From Euonymus europaeus (Eukaryota; Streptophyta; Magnoliopsida; Celastrales; Celastraceae): DNA of 64,000 bases. Position numbers and translations under genes: made by a program. The stretch covers positions 23,944,501 to 24,008,500 of the forward strand of contig OY756958.1 of assembly GCA_963580455.1 (NCBI GenBank), in the 5' to 3' direction. This document shows positions 1 to 12,697 of this stretch, one piece after another. The stretch's first letter is position 1. The number at the start of each line of letters is the position of its first letter. Below the pieces are notes generated by a model. That model saw only the letters and a list, made by a program, of their open reading frames with translations, was not told the DNA's origin and made no database searches.

Positions 1-13
1 ATCATCGACTTAC

Positions 14-216
14 TTAGCTGGAGGTGCGGTCTCTGGGTCATTCTGTCGAACACTAGATGTGCTTTTCTGCTCGCACTCCTCTGGCAACACCCGCTTGTTT
101 GTTTTAACATTCGAAGGAGCTTCTTGGTTGCTCCGTTCGGTCCCCGGCAGCCCCAATCGAAGCTCAGTCGCCTTGAGATTCAAATCATTCTCAAACAACA
201 CACCACCACCTTCCAT
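14..216 (-). CDS. IAA: Aux/IAA repressor, first coding exon (partial gene)
   Basis: First exon of an auxin-response repressor of the Aux/IAA family; the rest lies beyond the left edge. The ATG is at 216-214. The 67 visible residues include domain I, LRLGLPG, an LxLxL EAR motif that recruits TOPLESS-type corepressors, followed by a short KR basic patch. The exon ends in ..PPAK with a GTAAGT donor at 13-8, splitting the lysine codon exactly as in the complete Aux/IAA gene at 9488. The next, unseen exon should therefore open with the GWPPV degron. The short acidic start followed by NLKATELRLGLPG resembles the IAA1-4 group more than the IAA7/14/16/17 group (inference from memory). It is transcribed away from the 9488 gene. 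Aux/IAA proteins act in the nucleus, bind ARF factors and are degraded through TIR1/AFB when auxin is present. Confidence 0.93.
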
Positions 217-462
217 TTCGCCAAGAACAATCTTTGATCACACAAACAAACACAAAGAGAAAACCCTTTTCTGATTCCTTGGTCAAGCTTCAATTGTTTT
301 ACACAAATAAATCACGAAAAACTTGAGAGATGTTATTAATGGAGTCTAGATATGAAGAAAAAGAGTTGTGGGGTTGCTTAAAAAGGAGATCAAGAGAGTC
401 GTGTGAAGTTATTTTTGGGGTTAGTGTGAAGGCGTGAATTATGGACAAAGACAAGGTAAGAT

Positions 463-468
463 TGTCGG
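463..468 (+). promoter_or_regulatory. Candidate auxin response element (TGTCGG)
   Basis: TGTCGG, a form reported to bind ARF DNA-binding domains tightly, lies about 250 bp upstream of the left Aux/IAA start codon. Many Aux/IAA genes are auxin-induced, so the position is sensible. A single hexamer is weak evidence. Confidence 0.3.
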
Positions 469-1751
469 CAGCAGGGGCAGCAAGATTGAGGCAATTAGGG
501 GGACAAGGTGGGACAAAGGCTCAGCCGCCCACATGGAAGAAGTCCCCCATCGGCCCTCCCTCTCCCCCACGGGTCAAGATGCGTTTTTGGAAAGCATTCC
601 CATGTGGGTGGGGTGGCTCCACACGGTTGTTGGGTCGTTAGGCAAAGCGTGGCCCATATGAGGGACCTACAATTTTTAGAATTTAATTTTCAATGAAATT
701 CGCATCTCCTACAACGTTATCGGATGGTAACGGAGGGATAGCCTGGTCTGTATGCTTCGAATGAGGATTGGGGAAGAATATCAGGTAGTATCCTTGTGTA
801 TATGCACGTAGATCTCGTGTGAGAATATACGAGATTAACATACATGTTTGAAACTCATATAAATTCAAAAACGTAAAGCTACTAAGTTCCGATTTCCGAG
901 TCCATACATGTATATCAACTACTTAATTTTTGTATTTGAAACTCTAATAGCATATGAATTCCCAACATGAGTGCGGCTTATATATGTTTGTATATGTATA
1001 GATTGTGTGGTAAGTAAACAATCAAACTAAACAGTATGACTTATTTCCTTAATCCTTTGGACTCAGCTTCATCATTAAAATTAATAAAATTCAGATAATC
1101 CGAAAAACAAGATGAGGATCTATTTTCCATCATCTAGCTCCAAGGAGCAGTAATAAAACGTTAATAATTTTTATATAAATATAAAAAGGTTCCAATTGAT
1201 CTTATGCCTACTTGTACTCCCACACAACTACCATAGGATGCTCTCTCCATAGTTATTTCAACACCATCAACATCAAGAGCATGCATGCACCCACGCGTGT
1301 GCATTAAAAAGTTTGAATTTGTTGTTATTATTTATTATTTATTATTATTTGCCCGAGAGAATTCCGAGTCTGATTGGTTCTGTCCAAGTTGAAAGGAGAT
1401 GAGGTTGGACTAGTATTTTGTGTTTTTCCCCTCAATCAATAAATATAGCAGATCAACGAAAGCAACATCGTTCAAATCCACAAAGTTAGCTCCATTATTA
1501 CATTATTAATTATGGCCATAAGAATGAAAACCAGTCAAAAGCTAGCTGTTGATGATTTGCACTGTGTGGTCACATATTTATTATCGACATTGGGTCATTT
1601 ATTATATGTATACATGTCATGTCCCATCAAATTAATCAAGTTTGGATGTGCCTTGGTCTGCATTATTAATATTAATATTTGTGGTGCACAAGAATTCTCA
1701 ATTTATGTTTGCTAGTGACTCATTTTGTTTTTGTTGTATTTTAATTATATA

Positions 1752-2001
1752 TTCTCTCGGTCCTAATTTTATTGTCCATGAGTCATTCTCGGAATGTTCC
1801 AAAATGCATACCGATTTCAATTAATTAGAACTAATTTTATCTATTCTTCATCATCTTGCCCTTATATATTTATCATTAAATTGAACTATACACATTAATT
1901 ATTTGACACAATAAATGAAGGTATAAATGCTAAATTAAAATGTATTTATACAATTATTTAGATTGTGTGTAAAATTGAAGCATGCAATTAAAATGAGATG
2001 A
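1752..2001. mobile_element. Degenerate Stowaway-like MITE remnant
   Basis: The left end, CTCTCGGTCCTAATTTTATT, resembles the CTCCCTCCGTCC(..)TTTTAATTG end of the better copy at 45218. The right end reads GCAATTAAAATGAGATGAG, a decayed version of that family's inverted terminus. The length, about 250 bp, also matches. The right end runs straight into a SINE-like block. Confidence 0.4.
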
Positions 2002-2165
2002 GCTTGGTGGTAGTGTCCCTCTCCCTCCTTCACGAGGTAAAGAGTTCGAGACCCAACTCATACGTGAGAGAGGCCAGAAACTCGTCTCGGTCGACGAGGG
2101 GTGAGGCACGGAGGACCTCCTTAATGTGTCCTTAATGTGTATGAAGTACGCCCCGGAGGAAATAT
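1996..2165 (+). mobile_element. tRNA-derived SINE-like element
   Basis: A box A-like stretch (GCTTGGTGGTAGTG, about 2001-2014) is followed about 30 bp later by a good box B, GTTCGAGACCC, at about 2044-2054. These are the two internal Pol III promoter boxes of a tRNA-derived SINE. The body is markedly more GC-rich than its flanks and ends near GCCCCGGAGGAAATA. No clear target duplication was found. Confidence 0.45.
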
Positions 2166-3960
2166 ATGACAGACATTATTATTCAATTAAATGGATTTGT
2201 TGGCAGTCAAATACAATGAAATGCATCAATTAATGGCTTTTTGACTGGATATTTGAATTAAGCAATTTGTGTTTCATATTCTATGACGAGTCCAAATCAA
2301 ACTCGAAAGCTTGATCGATGGCGATGACAATCCAAATTTTTGGTGCTTCTTTTCTTAATTATTTCTATGGAACCTACCTCGATCTGCTCCTTTGATTCTC
2401 ATTTTGAGCGAACAAGGCAGCTGTGCGCGTGCCTACTTAACAAACTTGACCTTAATTTTCTTTCACAACAAATATATAATTAATTAAATCATGTGCAATT
2501 AGGTTCAATGGGAGGTATCTATCTGGTTTTTAGCAAAAAACAAAACACATCTGCATTCTATTCTGAGACATAAATGTCAAAAAAGAATACAAGTGTAGTG
2601 AATTCTCGTTCATTTTGAGATGAAAATTCGGACGGAACACGAACACTAGGATTCTTGAATTGGCCAACGATGTTTTAATTAGTCCTTTTGACTTTGGCCT
2701 TTGAAGGAAGTCGGTGTTTATACCATATTTAGGGCAGTTAATCTTGTACTTAATTTGCGCCTACTAAAGATACTAATTAACTATACCAAGTGCAATAACG
2801 TTATATTATCAACTAACGCATTTATATATTAACGATATCATGCATGAGTAATTATTTCATGTTCCGAGTACATTTTCACATGACACGTTTAAAGGAGTGA
2901 TCCATATCGACATGCGGATGATATCAATAAAAAAACTAAGAGAGAGAACTGTTGTGCATATTAGAGACGAAAACAACAATAATCAAGAACAAAAAAGAAA
3001 ATAACATAGAAAATTATAATGGTTCGACAAGATGTGTCTATATACGTTGTCAAACGGCTCAACTATTCCACTAAATCATGAAAGTAGGGTTACATATATC
3101 CATCCCCTCAACCGTCAACTAGCCCCTTAACATATGAGTCATATTTAACAAGAACACATATTGATGTTAATCACATCCTTAATTTGATGAACAACTATAT
3201 AAAATATACATCCGGATAATTAAATAATTTCTCCATCATATCCACGTGCCAGGGTAATATGTCCACGAATGACACGTAGAGTTAATTAAAGTGAAGTCTT
3301 AAAGCTACCGGGAAGAATTTGTTGCTTGTAAGAATGAATATATATTAAAAAAAATAGTAGTAGACAAGAAGACAAATACACCTTTTGTTGAGTACATATT
3401 GTGGTCCAAAACAGGCCAACACATTCCACTGTACACATACATAAAGGAAGCAAACCCTAATTTATTTATTTCTAGACATTAAATCCGTGGGTAACTCTTA
3501 TTCATGAATCATGATCGATGGGCTGGACTACTTTTTGCACAAATTACGCATTAGGGTCCACCAGGTTTGGCTGCTTTGTGCACCAGCTCCCATCTCGTTA
3601 GTTCTTTTCTTTATACAATCAGGCATGATAGCAGTTTGGCGGATCTTTTCGGCGCCCAGATTCAAGGTTGCGGTGAAAACCTTTTTGATATTACTACAAA
3701 GTGGATTTTGCCTCAGTAAATTGCGATCCAAGAAGAAGCACGTAGGAGATGCTTTGGAAGTGGAAGAAAACCCAGTTATGTCGCGTGGGAAGCCAAAAAA
3801 AAGATAGACGAGAAAATGACGGGAAAAGTTCGTATTATATCCCAATATTTGTTGCAGAAATCTTATTCTCTCAAATTGGTATTTAAATGTTACAAAACAA
3901 AAGAATTAATAAAAGTTCAAATTTACATTATTATAATCATACTTTTTGCTGTTCTTGCCC

Positions 3961-4290
3961 CACGTTTGATTGAAAGTGAGAATAGAGAGGGGTGAATGAG
4001 TTTAAAGATAAATTTTTGTATATTTAGTTAATGTGAGAATGAGCATTAATTTTGATTAAAATTGATTGTAGTATAGATAAAAATACTGTATTATATTTTT
4101 TTAATAGATTGATAATTTGATGTGACTTTAATTGAAGGATAAAATTGTCATTTTTTAAAAAAACTGAGCTTCGTTATTCTCCTCTTGTGGAGAATAGGCG
4201 ACTCACGTTTTATACAAATCGACACAAGAAAACGAATTTTGACAAAATTTATTCACTTATCTCATCCCCTATTCTCTCAAACCAAACGTG
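3961..4290. mobile_element. MITE candidate, about 330 bp, CACGTTTG termini
   Basis: The left end reads CACGTTTGATTGAAAGTGAG and continues through AGAATAGAGAGGGG. The right end, on the other strand, reads CACGTTTGGTTTGAGAGAAT and continues into AGGGG. This gives imperfect inverted repeats of about 35 bp around an AT-rich core with no coding capacity. I could not fix the target duplication, so the superfamily is open. Confidence 0.5.
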
Positions 4291-4534
4291 AGATTGAACT
4301 CTTTTTACTGTAAATGATAATTTCTTCATTTTAATTAAAATTTGAAAACTGTATTTGGCAGGTACAATGATTTTGTAATATAATATTGGAACCTTAATAT
4401 TTATGAACAATAAATGATATTAACTACAAAATAGTATATTTATTTCTCATTGGTCATCAATATTTTGATATTAAAAATACTATAAAATATTATACGTATA
4501 TTTTTGTCCCAAGTTTTGAACTCATCATCCCACA

Positions 4535-4540
<6 letters not shown>

Positions 4541-4570
<30 letters not shown>
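4541..4570. repeat. (TA)n microsatellite
   Basis: An uninterrupted TA dinucleotide run. Confidence 0.9.
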
Positions 4571-4571
<1 letters not shown>

Positions 4572-7500
4572 AACATTTAAACTATACATCACCTCATCGC
4601 AATTTTTTTAATGACGTGCAAAATACATTATCTCATCTCAGCACAATTTTATATATCTCATCTCAATAAATACAAATACAAATACAAGGCATTCACAAAC
4701 CTAGTGTGTGAGTACTGTTTTGCTCTCAACGTGACGAGCCCGACCCAAGCGCCCCATAAGTCTTTTTCATATGCTGTTGCACCACAGAATATGTGCATTG
4801 ATGATGACATTAGAACAAGGAGCTGCTGTGCAGGCTCAATAAGTGAGTAAAGTGACGCAGAGCTTTGGATGAAAAGAGTCAATCGTGTTTGAGCTGTGTG
4901 GGTCCCTTATCTTGCTCACACGGGAGCTTGCAATCGGGTCCCCGGTCCCACCTATATTGACTGTGACAGGAGGAGTCCGACAGGCAAGGCCAGGCCAACT
5001 CTGATTGGCTGAAAATAGTTTGGTCTGCCAAGTCATGAAATTGATACGACAACTGCCATGAAGCCGAAGCCACGTATAAATGAATAAATAATAAAAGACT
5101 TACTTGTGGGACCCTCCTCTATGGAAATTGTGAAGGTTTAGGAAACATCGATTTGGTGCTTCGGTGTCTGTCCTGTATTGGCTTGTCGTCGTTGGTTGTC
5201 CTAAGTTTGTACCACATCGTTAATATTAGGGGTGTGTGTGTAGGATATATAGGATTCCGCGTTACAATTGGTTGACCCTTTTGTAATGGCGTGTCCTGTC
5301 TCTGTCCTGTATGTGTGTGTCTGTATTTTCGAAAGAAAACATCGATTTGGGACCGGCTTTTTGCTGCACCAGGTGAAGAAAATGTTCCATGAAGTTGATT
5401 AGTCCTGCTCGTATTGGGCCCACGCGGTTTGGACTTTGAAGCCTATATGGCGACGAATGGGCTACGATTGCATTTTATCTCAATGGGCCTACATGTATGG
5501 GCTATAAGCCTATAACAGGCTTGTAGCCTGAAGACACTGTTTGAAAATACATTACACGCACTTCGGCCTTAATGTTCAAAGATTTTTGACAGACACTTTC
5601 TTCTTCGTAAATTCAATTTACTAATTAATTTGTAGTCGTAGATTGTTTATTCAAGGTTTGAAAATCATACAAAAAACTCATTAGGCACGTTTGACCGTCA
5701 GTCACTAACTGTCATCTACCATATGACCGTTAAATGATGACGTGGCATGTCGGACTTGAAAATAAAAATAAAATTGAATGACTAATAACAAATAACAATT
5801 AAGCTAGTATTTGATAGAGCGTAAAATTTTAATAATGTATTAAGCGTGTGATGTTTGGTGGAGCATAGTTTATGATACCGTATAAGTTGTTAATTTACTA
5901 TAAGAGATATGTAAAATAATTTAATAATGAAATAATGTAACTTTAGTTATAACGTATATTCAAGTGATAATATTTTACAAATAAAATTTTTACAACTTAG
6001 TTGATTAATTATACATACATCTCTAACACGTGCACTATAAATTTTAGAGGCAAATGTGTAAGTGATAAAAAGAGAAGGGCAATTGATGGCATTTTTGTGT
6101 GTGTCTCCCGTGAGTGATGAGATTAATGTGTAGAGCGTATAAGCTTCTGACTTAGGATACGCTTTAGTGTAGGACGACTTTCACGCTTCTCGAATTACCT
6201 TGTGATGAATTAAAATAAGAAAAATGATATATGAGATCCTTTATGGTATCGGATCAAGAAGTCGATCATGATCTAATCTCCTTGAAAAAGCTTGATGATG
6301 CTCTTGTCAGCCACTAGAACAGATACGATATCCTCTTTGGTTTCAGTATATAGCCTCTATTTGTTTCAGAGCTTATACTCTGTCTCCATACTCTCAGACA
6401 CTCTCAGCTTTTACGTTTTACGAGAGCTTATACTCTATCAACATATTCTGATCCAAACGGACTTATATATTTGTGTGATCCTCCCTGCCTCTCCCAGTCT
6501 GTAAAAACATGATTTCAAATCAAGCAACCTAAAGAAGCAAAAGTTTGTGTATACTTTAATATATATTTTGAGATATATATTATTGATGATGATTTAACTA
6601 GAATAATTAATAACACAAAAACGCGTCAAGAAAATAAATTATAATGAATTAGTCACCTAGGGACATGACTCAGCCCCCACCATGGGTAAATTGTCTCAGT
6701 CTCTACATACATTTGGAATAATATTATTGCAGGGGAGATTATATTCTCATATATTAATTGCATTAATTAATGAAGTGATCATAATTAGTTGATTAAGTAT
6801 GTGTACGACATAGTTAGTTACTATTTATATCTGTATGTGGGACATGTCTCTCCAACAAAGGTAGCAAATTAAAGGACTCAATTTACAGATCTATATATGC
6901 CAGAACATATAACAAGATAGTGGGGCACCAACTCGGCAATTTCCATATGGTTTGGGAGATTGTATTGTTTTTTCCTTCTTTGAAGATCTCTTCAACCTTT
7001 CATATATAGTTGGTGTGTATATATATATGTGTGAGCGCGCACGAGTATTCAAATGAAATTAGATTCTAATAATTTTTAGTATTAATTTCGATTGATGTTG
7101 GAGTACTGCATCGATCCATTTTTGTCAATGAATAAATCTCACTAGGTAAACACTACATTGTTTGGCAATCCATGTAGACGTGTTCAGAAATCAGAAAATG
7201 TGAGTTTCTTGGTGCATTAGTATGATTTTGACTCCACAGAGAGAAGTCCCAAAAGATGTGGCCGGGTATGTTGTTATTTAGTGAGTCATATTTGCAGGTT
7301 AGTTATAACTTGTAATATGAAAAGAAATATGTGGCTAGTGGTAGGTCATGGATTAGGAGAAGGATGAGATAGCTAGGTTAGTTAGGTTGCAAGCAAACAA
7401 CAAATGTGCCCTGCAATGGGGTTGGGAAGGACGTTGACGGGGCAAGAGGAACACACAGCTAGGGTTAGCTAGAGATGCATGCATATATAGATTTCAGTAT

Positions 7501-9487
7501 GGATGTGACATGTCTTTAAGTCACCTCCACCCCTAAAAGGCCTTTAGAATTAGTGACGTTGATAACTCATTAGTGTACTCCCTGGTAGAAAATACATCTT
7601 CAGATACGTATATATACACAATATTTGTTAGGAATTTACGATTGATTGACGAAGTACCACATCAGATCGGATAAGTATAAGAAAGTCGAGTGATTAGTAT
7701 ATTTGGACGAGCCCAGAACCTAAGGCTCGATTTGAGACTCTGTATAAAATAGTATAATATTGTTATACAATATATAATTAAGTTAATTGTTGTTGTTATA
7801 CAAAATGTTAGTATAAGATTTGTCGTAATATGTCATTTGACATGTTATCTCTTATCCTAAACATTCCGTATAAAATAAAAATGAATTAGAGGTTCTTTAA
7901 TATGAATATATGGCCTGATCTGTGGCATATACGAGTCCATTTTTGCATAAAATTATACTATCATGGGTTTCTTAAAATTAAATCACGTAAACACTTTGAT
8001 AACATCGATCATTAAATGAATTTTATTTTATATGGAGCCTTTTCCTCTCCTCCGACGGCCTTAATAGTTTTAAGTTTTTATAGATCCATATGGGTTCTAA
8101 AGATGTATGTTAATGTTAACCAACAAGTATTATCATCTAATTAACGAGTTTATAATTAACATGTAAAGTGAGATTGAATTAAATTGAAATGATACATGAA
8201 AAAAAATAAAAAAATATTGTGAATACATACATTATCACATCTTTTGAGAGTGATATCAGTGTGCAATTAAAGTGTCTTGGAAGGATTTATAAGATATGAA
8301 CAGCTGGTTGAATTAATCAGATGTATTTACCAACTTAACCTTGAATAAGATTTTGCATCAATTATTGATTCATGTGAGTACACTCGTTTTAGGAAGCTTC
8401 ATCGAAGAATATTATAACCAACTACTATATATAAAGTTTAGCTAATTAAATTATAGTTACTTTTTTTTTAATATAAAAAAAAGGATTAGTTAAGGAATTG
8501 ATCGTGCTTTATGGCATTCCCTTCTCAACGACCAACAAACCTCATTAAATCACGGAAAGGAGAGTATAGGAGATAGAAGTAGAAGAAGAAGATACTCATG
8601 CATGCCCACAAAGATTTCTTTTTATATTTTGTGGTTATTATTTGCAGAATTAAATTAGCAGGAATTGAATTCGAAAAAGACTTTATTTAGAAAATGAATG
8701 AAGGGAAGATCGATCATTAATATAATAATTAACTCATGATATCGATAGAGGAATGTTTACTCTTAATTTTATTCTTTAACGAAAATGATGATATGACATG
8801 ACATGTACGTACATATGATTCATTTTATCCCAAACATATATTCATCAAACTTATCCGGTCATTAGAAAATGAGAAACTTCTTAGTATCGAAATTTTAGCC
8901 CATGTTATTGTTCAAATCATAAATTTATATGATGTCGTTCTTTGTTAAAAAAAAAAACTAAGCTTTATAAAGTCAAAGATACAAATTATTGTTGTATGTC
9001 TAATTTTATAAATAATCGATTTCGATTGATTTTAGATTTTAGCTTGTAAACTAAATCTAATTTTATACCAGCCAAAAAAAAAAATCATGCATGTGAGTAT
9101 GTTGCACTGGTTGACCTCGAGAAGCTGTGGCACCCTATACAAATAATCAAGGGTAAACCATCCATGGCCACCCCAAATATCCTATCACGATACCATGTTA
9201 TCAACTCGATTTATCTCCTCCAAGACCAACGGCTCAAGATCTATCCACTTGTCAAGAACCCAAAACATCAAAGGACTTGATATGACACAACACATGCAGC
9301 TGTACAAACACCCCCCAACAGTTATATTATTGAGTCATCCACTCTCATTTTCTTAAAGCCCAACGATCGACAACATATAATGGATCAGAAGTATACTGAC
9401 TAGCTAGAGGGCTCACAAAAAGAAAGAAGAAGGAAGGGTAACGATAGAAGAGATTGGGGAGGTAACATAGAGAGAGATCGCCGGAAA

Positions 9488-10696
9488 ATGGCAGGTATGA
9501 TCGTCGGCGAGAGAGACTTGAACTTGAAAGAAACAGAGCTGTGTCTAGGGCTTCCTGGTGGTCGTGGCAAGATTATTAGTGATTGTGATCAGATCACAAA
9601 GGCTAACGGAAAGAGAGGGTTTTCGGAGACGGTTGACTTGAAGCTTAAGCTTCATGAATCCAAGGAAGCTATGTTGGATCTGAATGAGAACATGATCAAG
9701 AATGCTAATTCAAAGGACAAAACCCACCTCAAGGACCCTTCCAAGCCTCCAGCCAAGTGAGTCGTTCCATTCTTGAATTCTTTTTTTATTACCAGTTCAA
9801 CGTCCTGATAGGCACCCTGTTGAGCTAATTATTGAATAATGGGGTTTTTAATTAATTTATCTTTGCAGGGCGCAGGTTGTAGGTTGGCCACCAGTGAGAT
9901 CTTACAGGAAGAACATTATGGCTCAAAAGATCAATACTATTAGTGAGGAGAGTCATGACCAGAAGGCTAGTGGTGGTGGAAGTGCAGCATTTGTGAAGGT
10001 TTCAATGGATGGCGCTCCTTATCTTCGCAAAGTTGACTTGAAGATGTACAGAAGCTATCAACAACTCTCTGATGCCTTGGCCAAAATGTTCAGTTCCTTC
10101 ACTATGGGTATGTACATATGTTAAACTCAATTGATAATCCTAAAATGTCATCATGGTATGTGATTTTTGTTGATGTGGTCGTGTTGTTGTAATTAATTAA
10201 TTTTATTGTTGAAAATTAATAGGTAATTATAATGGAGCACAAGGGATGATAGATTTTATGAATGAAAGCAAGTTGATGGATCTTCTCAACAGTAGTGATT
10301 ATGTGCCAACCTATGAAGATAAGGATGCTGACTGGATGCTTGTTGGCGATGTTCCATGGGAGTAAGTACTCCATCCTTAAAAGCCTAACTCAGATGGAAC
10401 AATATTTATTACAGGCGCATAATCCAGCCTCACCATGCACGACTAAATTTATTAGCTAGGCTGGCACAGCTATATATATATATATATAAAGTAATTAACC
10501 TAGCTTATAATTTTATTCATGCAGGATGTTTGTTGATTCATGCAAGCGCTTGCGCATTATGAAAGGATCCGAAGCAATTGGACTTGGTATGTATTCATAT
10601 TAAGTACCTTTTCTTATATATATATAACTAATTCACAAAATTATTGTTACACTTGCAGCACCAAGAGCCATGGAGAAATGCAAGAGCAGAGCCTGA
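9488..10696 (+). CDS. IAA: Aux/IAA auxin-response repressor, complete (5 exons)
   Basis: Exons 9488-9756, 9869-10107, 10223-10361, 10525-10586 and 10659-10696 join in phase to 248 residues, normal for the IAA7/14/16/17 group. All four introns are GT..AG. Domain I is LCLGLPG (about residues 17-23), an LxLxL EAR motif with Cys in place of the usual Arg. Domain II is the full degron [13 protein letters not shown] at the start of exon 2, read by TIR1/AFB. The PB1 domains III/IV follow: [16 protein letters not shown] supplies the basic face and [21 protein letters not shown] the acidic face used for ARF pairing. Basic patches GKRG and KCKSRA suit nuclear import. The protein represses ARF targets until auxin triggers its breakdown. 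Its divergent partner is the left-edge Aux/IAA gene. Nothing looks broken. The exact orthologue (IAA16 or IAA7/14/17) is not resolved. Confidence 0.96.
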
Positions 10697-11759
10697 ATTG
10701 AAGCTAGATCAACCTGCTGTGTCGTTGCTAAGTATTATTGTCGTCCACGAAGCTTAGACAGTATTGTGGAAGTCCTTTGCAGTAGATTGGATCAAGCAAG
10801 AGAGTGTTCTTTAATTGAATGTATGTTGTTGTGTATTTTTTGTTTGATGGTCGTATATAGGTAATTCATAGATCTGGACATGTGTAAGGGACAAAAGGCA
10901 ATAAACCAAATTAGCTTCATGTCTGGATTTGTTTAATTAAGTAGTTACTTAATAATCACAATTAATTTGTAATTGTCATTGTCGTCCTCGTTGTTTGATG
11001 TTATGTCCTGATAAATTATTCACTGTATTTTTAATGAATGGTACAATATCCATCTGTTTTTGGACCTCCTTTTGATGTACATTATTTTATGCTCTACTTT
11101 TTGGAGATATTGAAGAAGCTATTAAAATTCTTAACCCAATTGAAGGAGGGAACAAGACCATGTGCATGCCAATGGGGGCTTTCATTTATGGCCATTTGTA
11201 TCATACATATCTATATATCTATATCTATTTGTATATTGTATGAATGTAGGGTGAAAAGAGTGAAGTGGTTGGAATACTGATAAGGTGGCTACTGACCCAC
11301 AGCATGTTATGTTTTGTGTTTATTTAATGATATTATGAAATTGAACTTATAATTAATGGATCACCAAGAATTCCATTATTGTTTTTTTTGCTTATTATTA
11401 ATTAATAATTTTATTTAAAAATTAAATACGTTGTCAAATTCGTTATACTAAATATTAAAAATTTATAATCTTTTTAAAATTATTAAAAAGTTTAACACCA
11501 ACATAGTGCACCGATTTTAAAACCACTGCAAACTCGATCCCAAATTTCTACTCTACAGTTATCAAAAGGAGCTCACTTGGATCCCAAGACATTGTGACAA
11601 GAAGAGTGGCAACTTCTAGTCACACCCTCAATCCAGGCTTTATAATTGTACTACTTCAATTTAAAAATGTACGTAATTAATTGTACTAGATGCAAGAAAC
11701 GGATTAGAGATTGTTATGATATTCATGCTTTATTTATTATTTTTTAAAAAAGATTCATA

Positions 11760-12060
11760 GTTTCAATTTCAGTGATAACACACACTCCAAAATTTTCATT
11801 TACTCAATTGGATCCCACCTCTATTACATAAAAAAGTCAAATAGCATACTTATCTACATCATCAAAACAAGTCTTTAAATACAACCACATTAGCAAAACA
11901 AAAATTTATATACATTTTTCCCATAGTCCATTAACAAAACATTTAAATGTCAAGCGTCCCTATATCACCAAAATGCATCATCCAATACAACCACACTAAT
12001 AAAAACACAAATTCACATACATTATCCAATATCATTTTCAAAAGCTCATATGCTCTAACA
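11760..12060. repeat. Dispersed AT-rich repeat, ACATCATCAAAAC family
   Basis: A block of short reiterated phrases (CACATCATCAAAAC, CAATACAACCACA, ATACATTATCC) recurs at about 49930-50230 and 50540-50725. It lacks coding capacity and resembles the body of a non-autonomous element, but no termini were identified. Confidence 0.4.
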
Positions 12061-12697
12061 TGACATACGTTTGGAGAATCGGTACACAAACGAAATAATG
12101 TTGCAACAATGCAACTGATCTACCTCACCTCAATAGGTCAAAATCACGGAAAGGGACTTACCTGGGCCCGCCTGGACTATTTTCTGGCAGGCCTGGTCAT
12201 CCATATGGGCCCATCATTCATTTGGGCTTGCTTTAAAATAAATAGCCCATAGGCTGTACGGAGCATCGAGACAGACTACGGAAATAAATAAACAAAAAAC
12301 GCAGAATATCCTGTCGTTTTCAACCAGCACAAAACAGAGTTAAACAAGCCAGTGAACCCTGATTACCTATACCGACAACCTTCACATAATTCAGAGACTC
12401 GTAATAGCCTGCTGTCAGCATTCTAGTTCCCTCTCCCATGTGTTATTAGAAACTGCTAAGCTTAGGGTCTAAATTCAGAACGGAAAAAAAAACAACAACT
12501 ATCAATTCCCTGTTATCAAGGCAGCATCCACTGAATGTCAATGTCCTTGCAAGGAACCCTGTTAGCTATATCTTTTATAAGACAAATGACTTTACACCTA
12601 CAAGAAATTCCTCCACAACCAGAGAACAAAAGCAGTGCTGACCAGGCAGAGTAAAAAATCTAGGTGATAGAAATAGGTTAAGGGTCCTAATTAAGGC

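Larger units (their letters stand above)
217..9487. other. 9.3-kb spacer between divergent Aux/IAA genes
   Basis: I see no convincing protein-coding gene here; open frames are short and lack family signatures. The spacer holds both Aux/IAA promoters. It also carries a Stowaway-like remnant and SINE-like block (about 1752-2165), a MITE candidate (3961-4290) and a (TA)n tract near 4541-4570. A region rich in TGGGCC/GGGCTA motifs lies at about 5415-5530. Scattered TGTCTC/GAGACA hexamers occur, for example near 5302, 6102, 6683 and 6845, but all are several kilobases from the 9488 gene. The rest is AT-rich sequence without structure I can support. Confidence 0.7.

Noticed and set aside
3511..3807. 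98-codon plus-strand frame with hydrophobic stretches
   Set aside because: No recognisable domain; an equally long frame lies on the opposite strand, and the region looks like intergenic repeat-bearing DNA.
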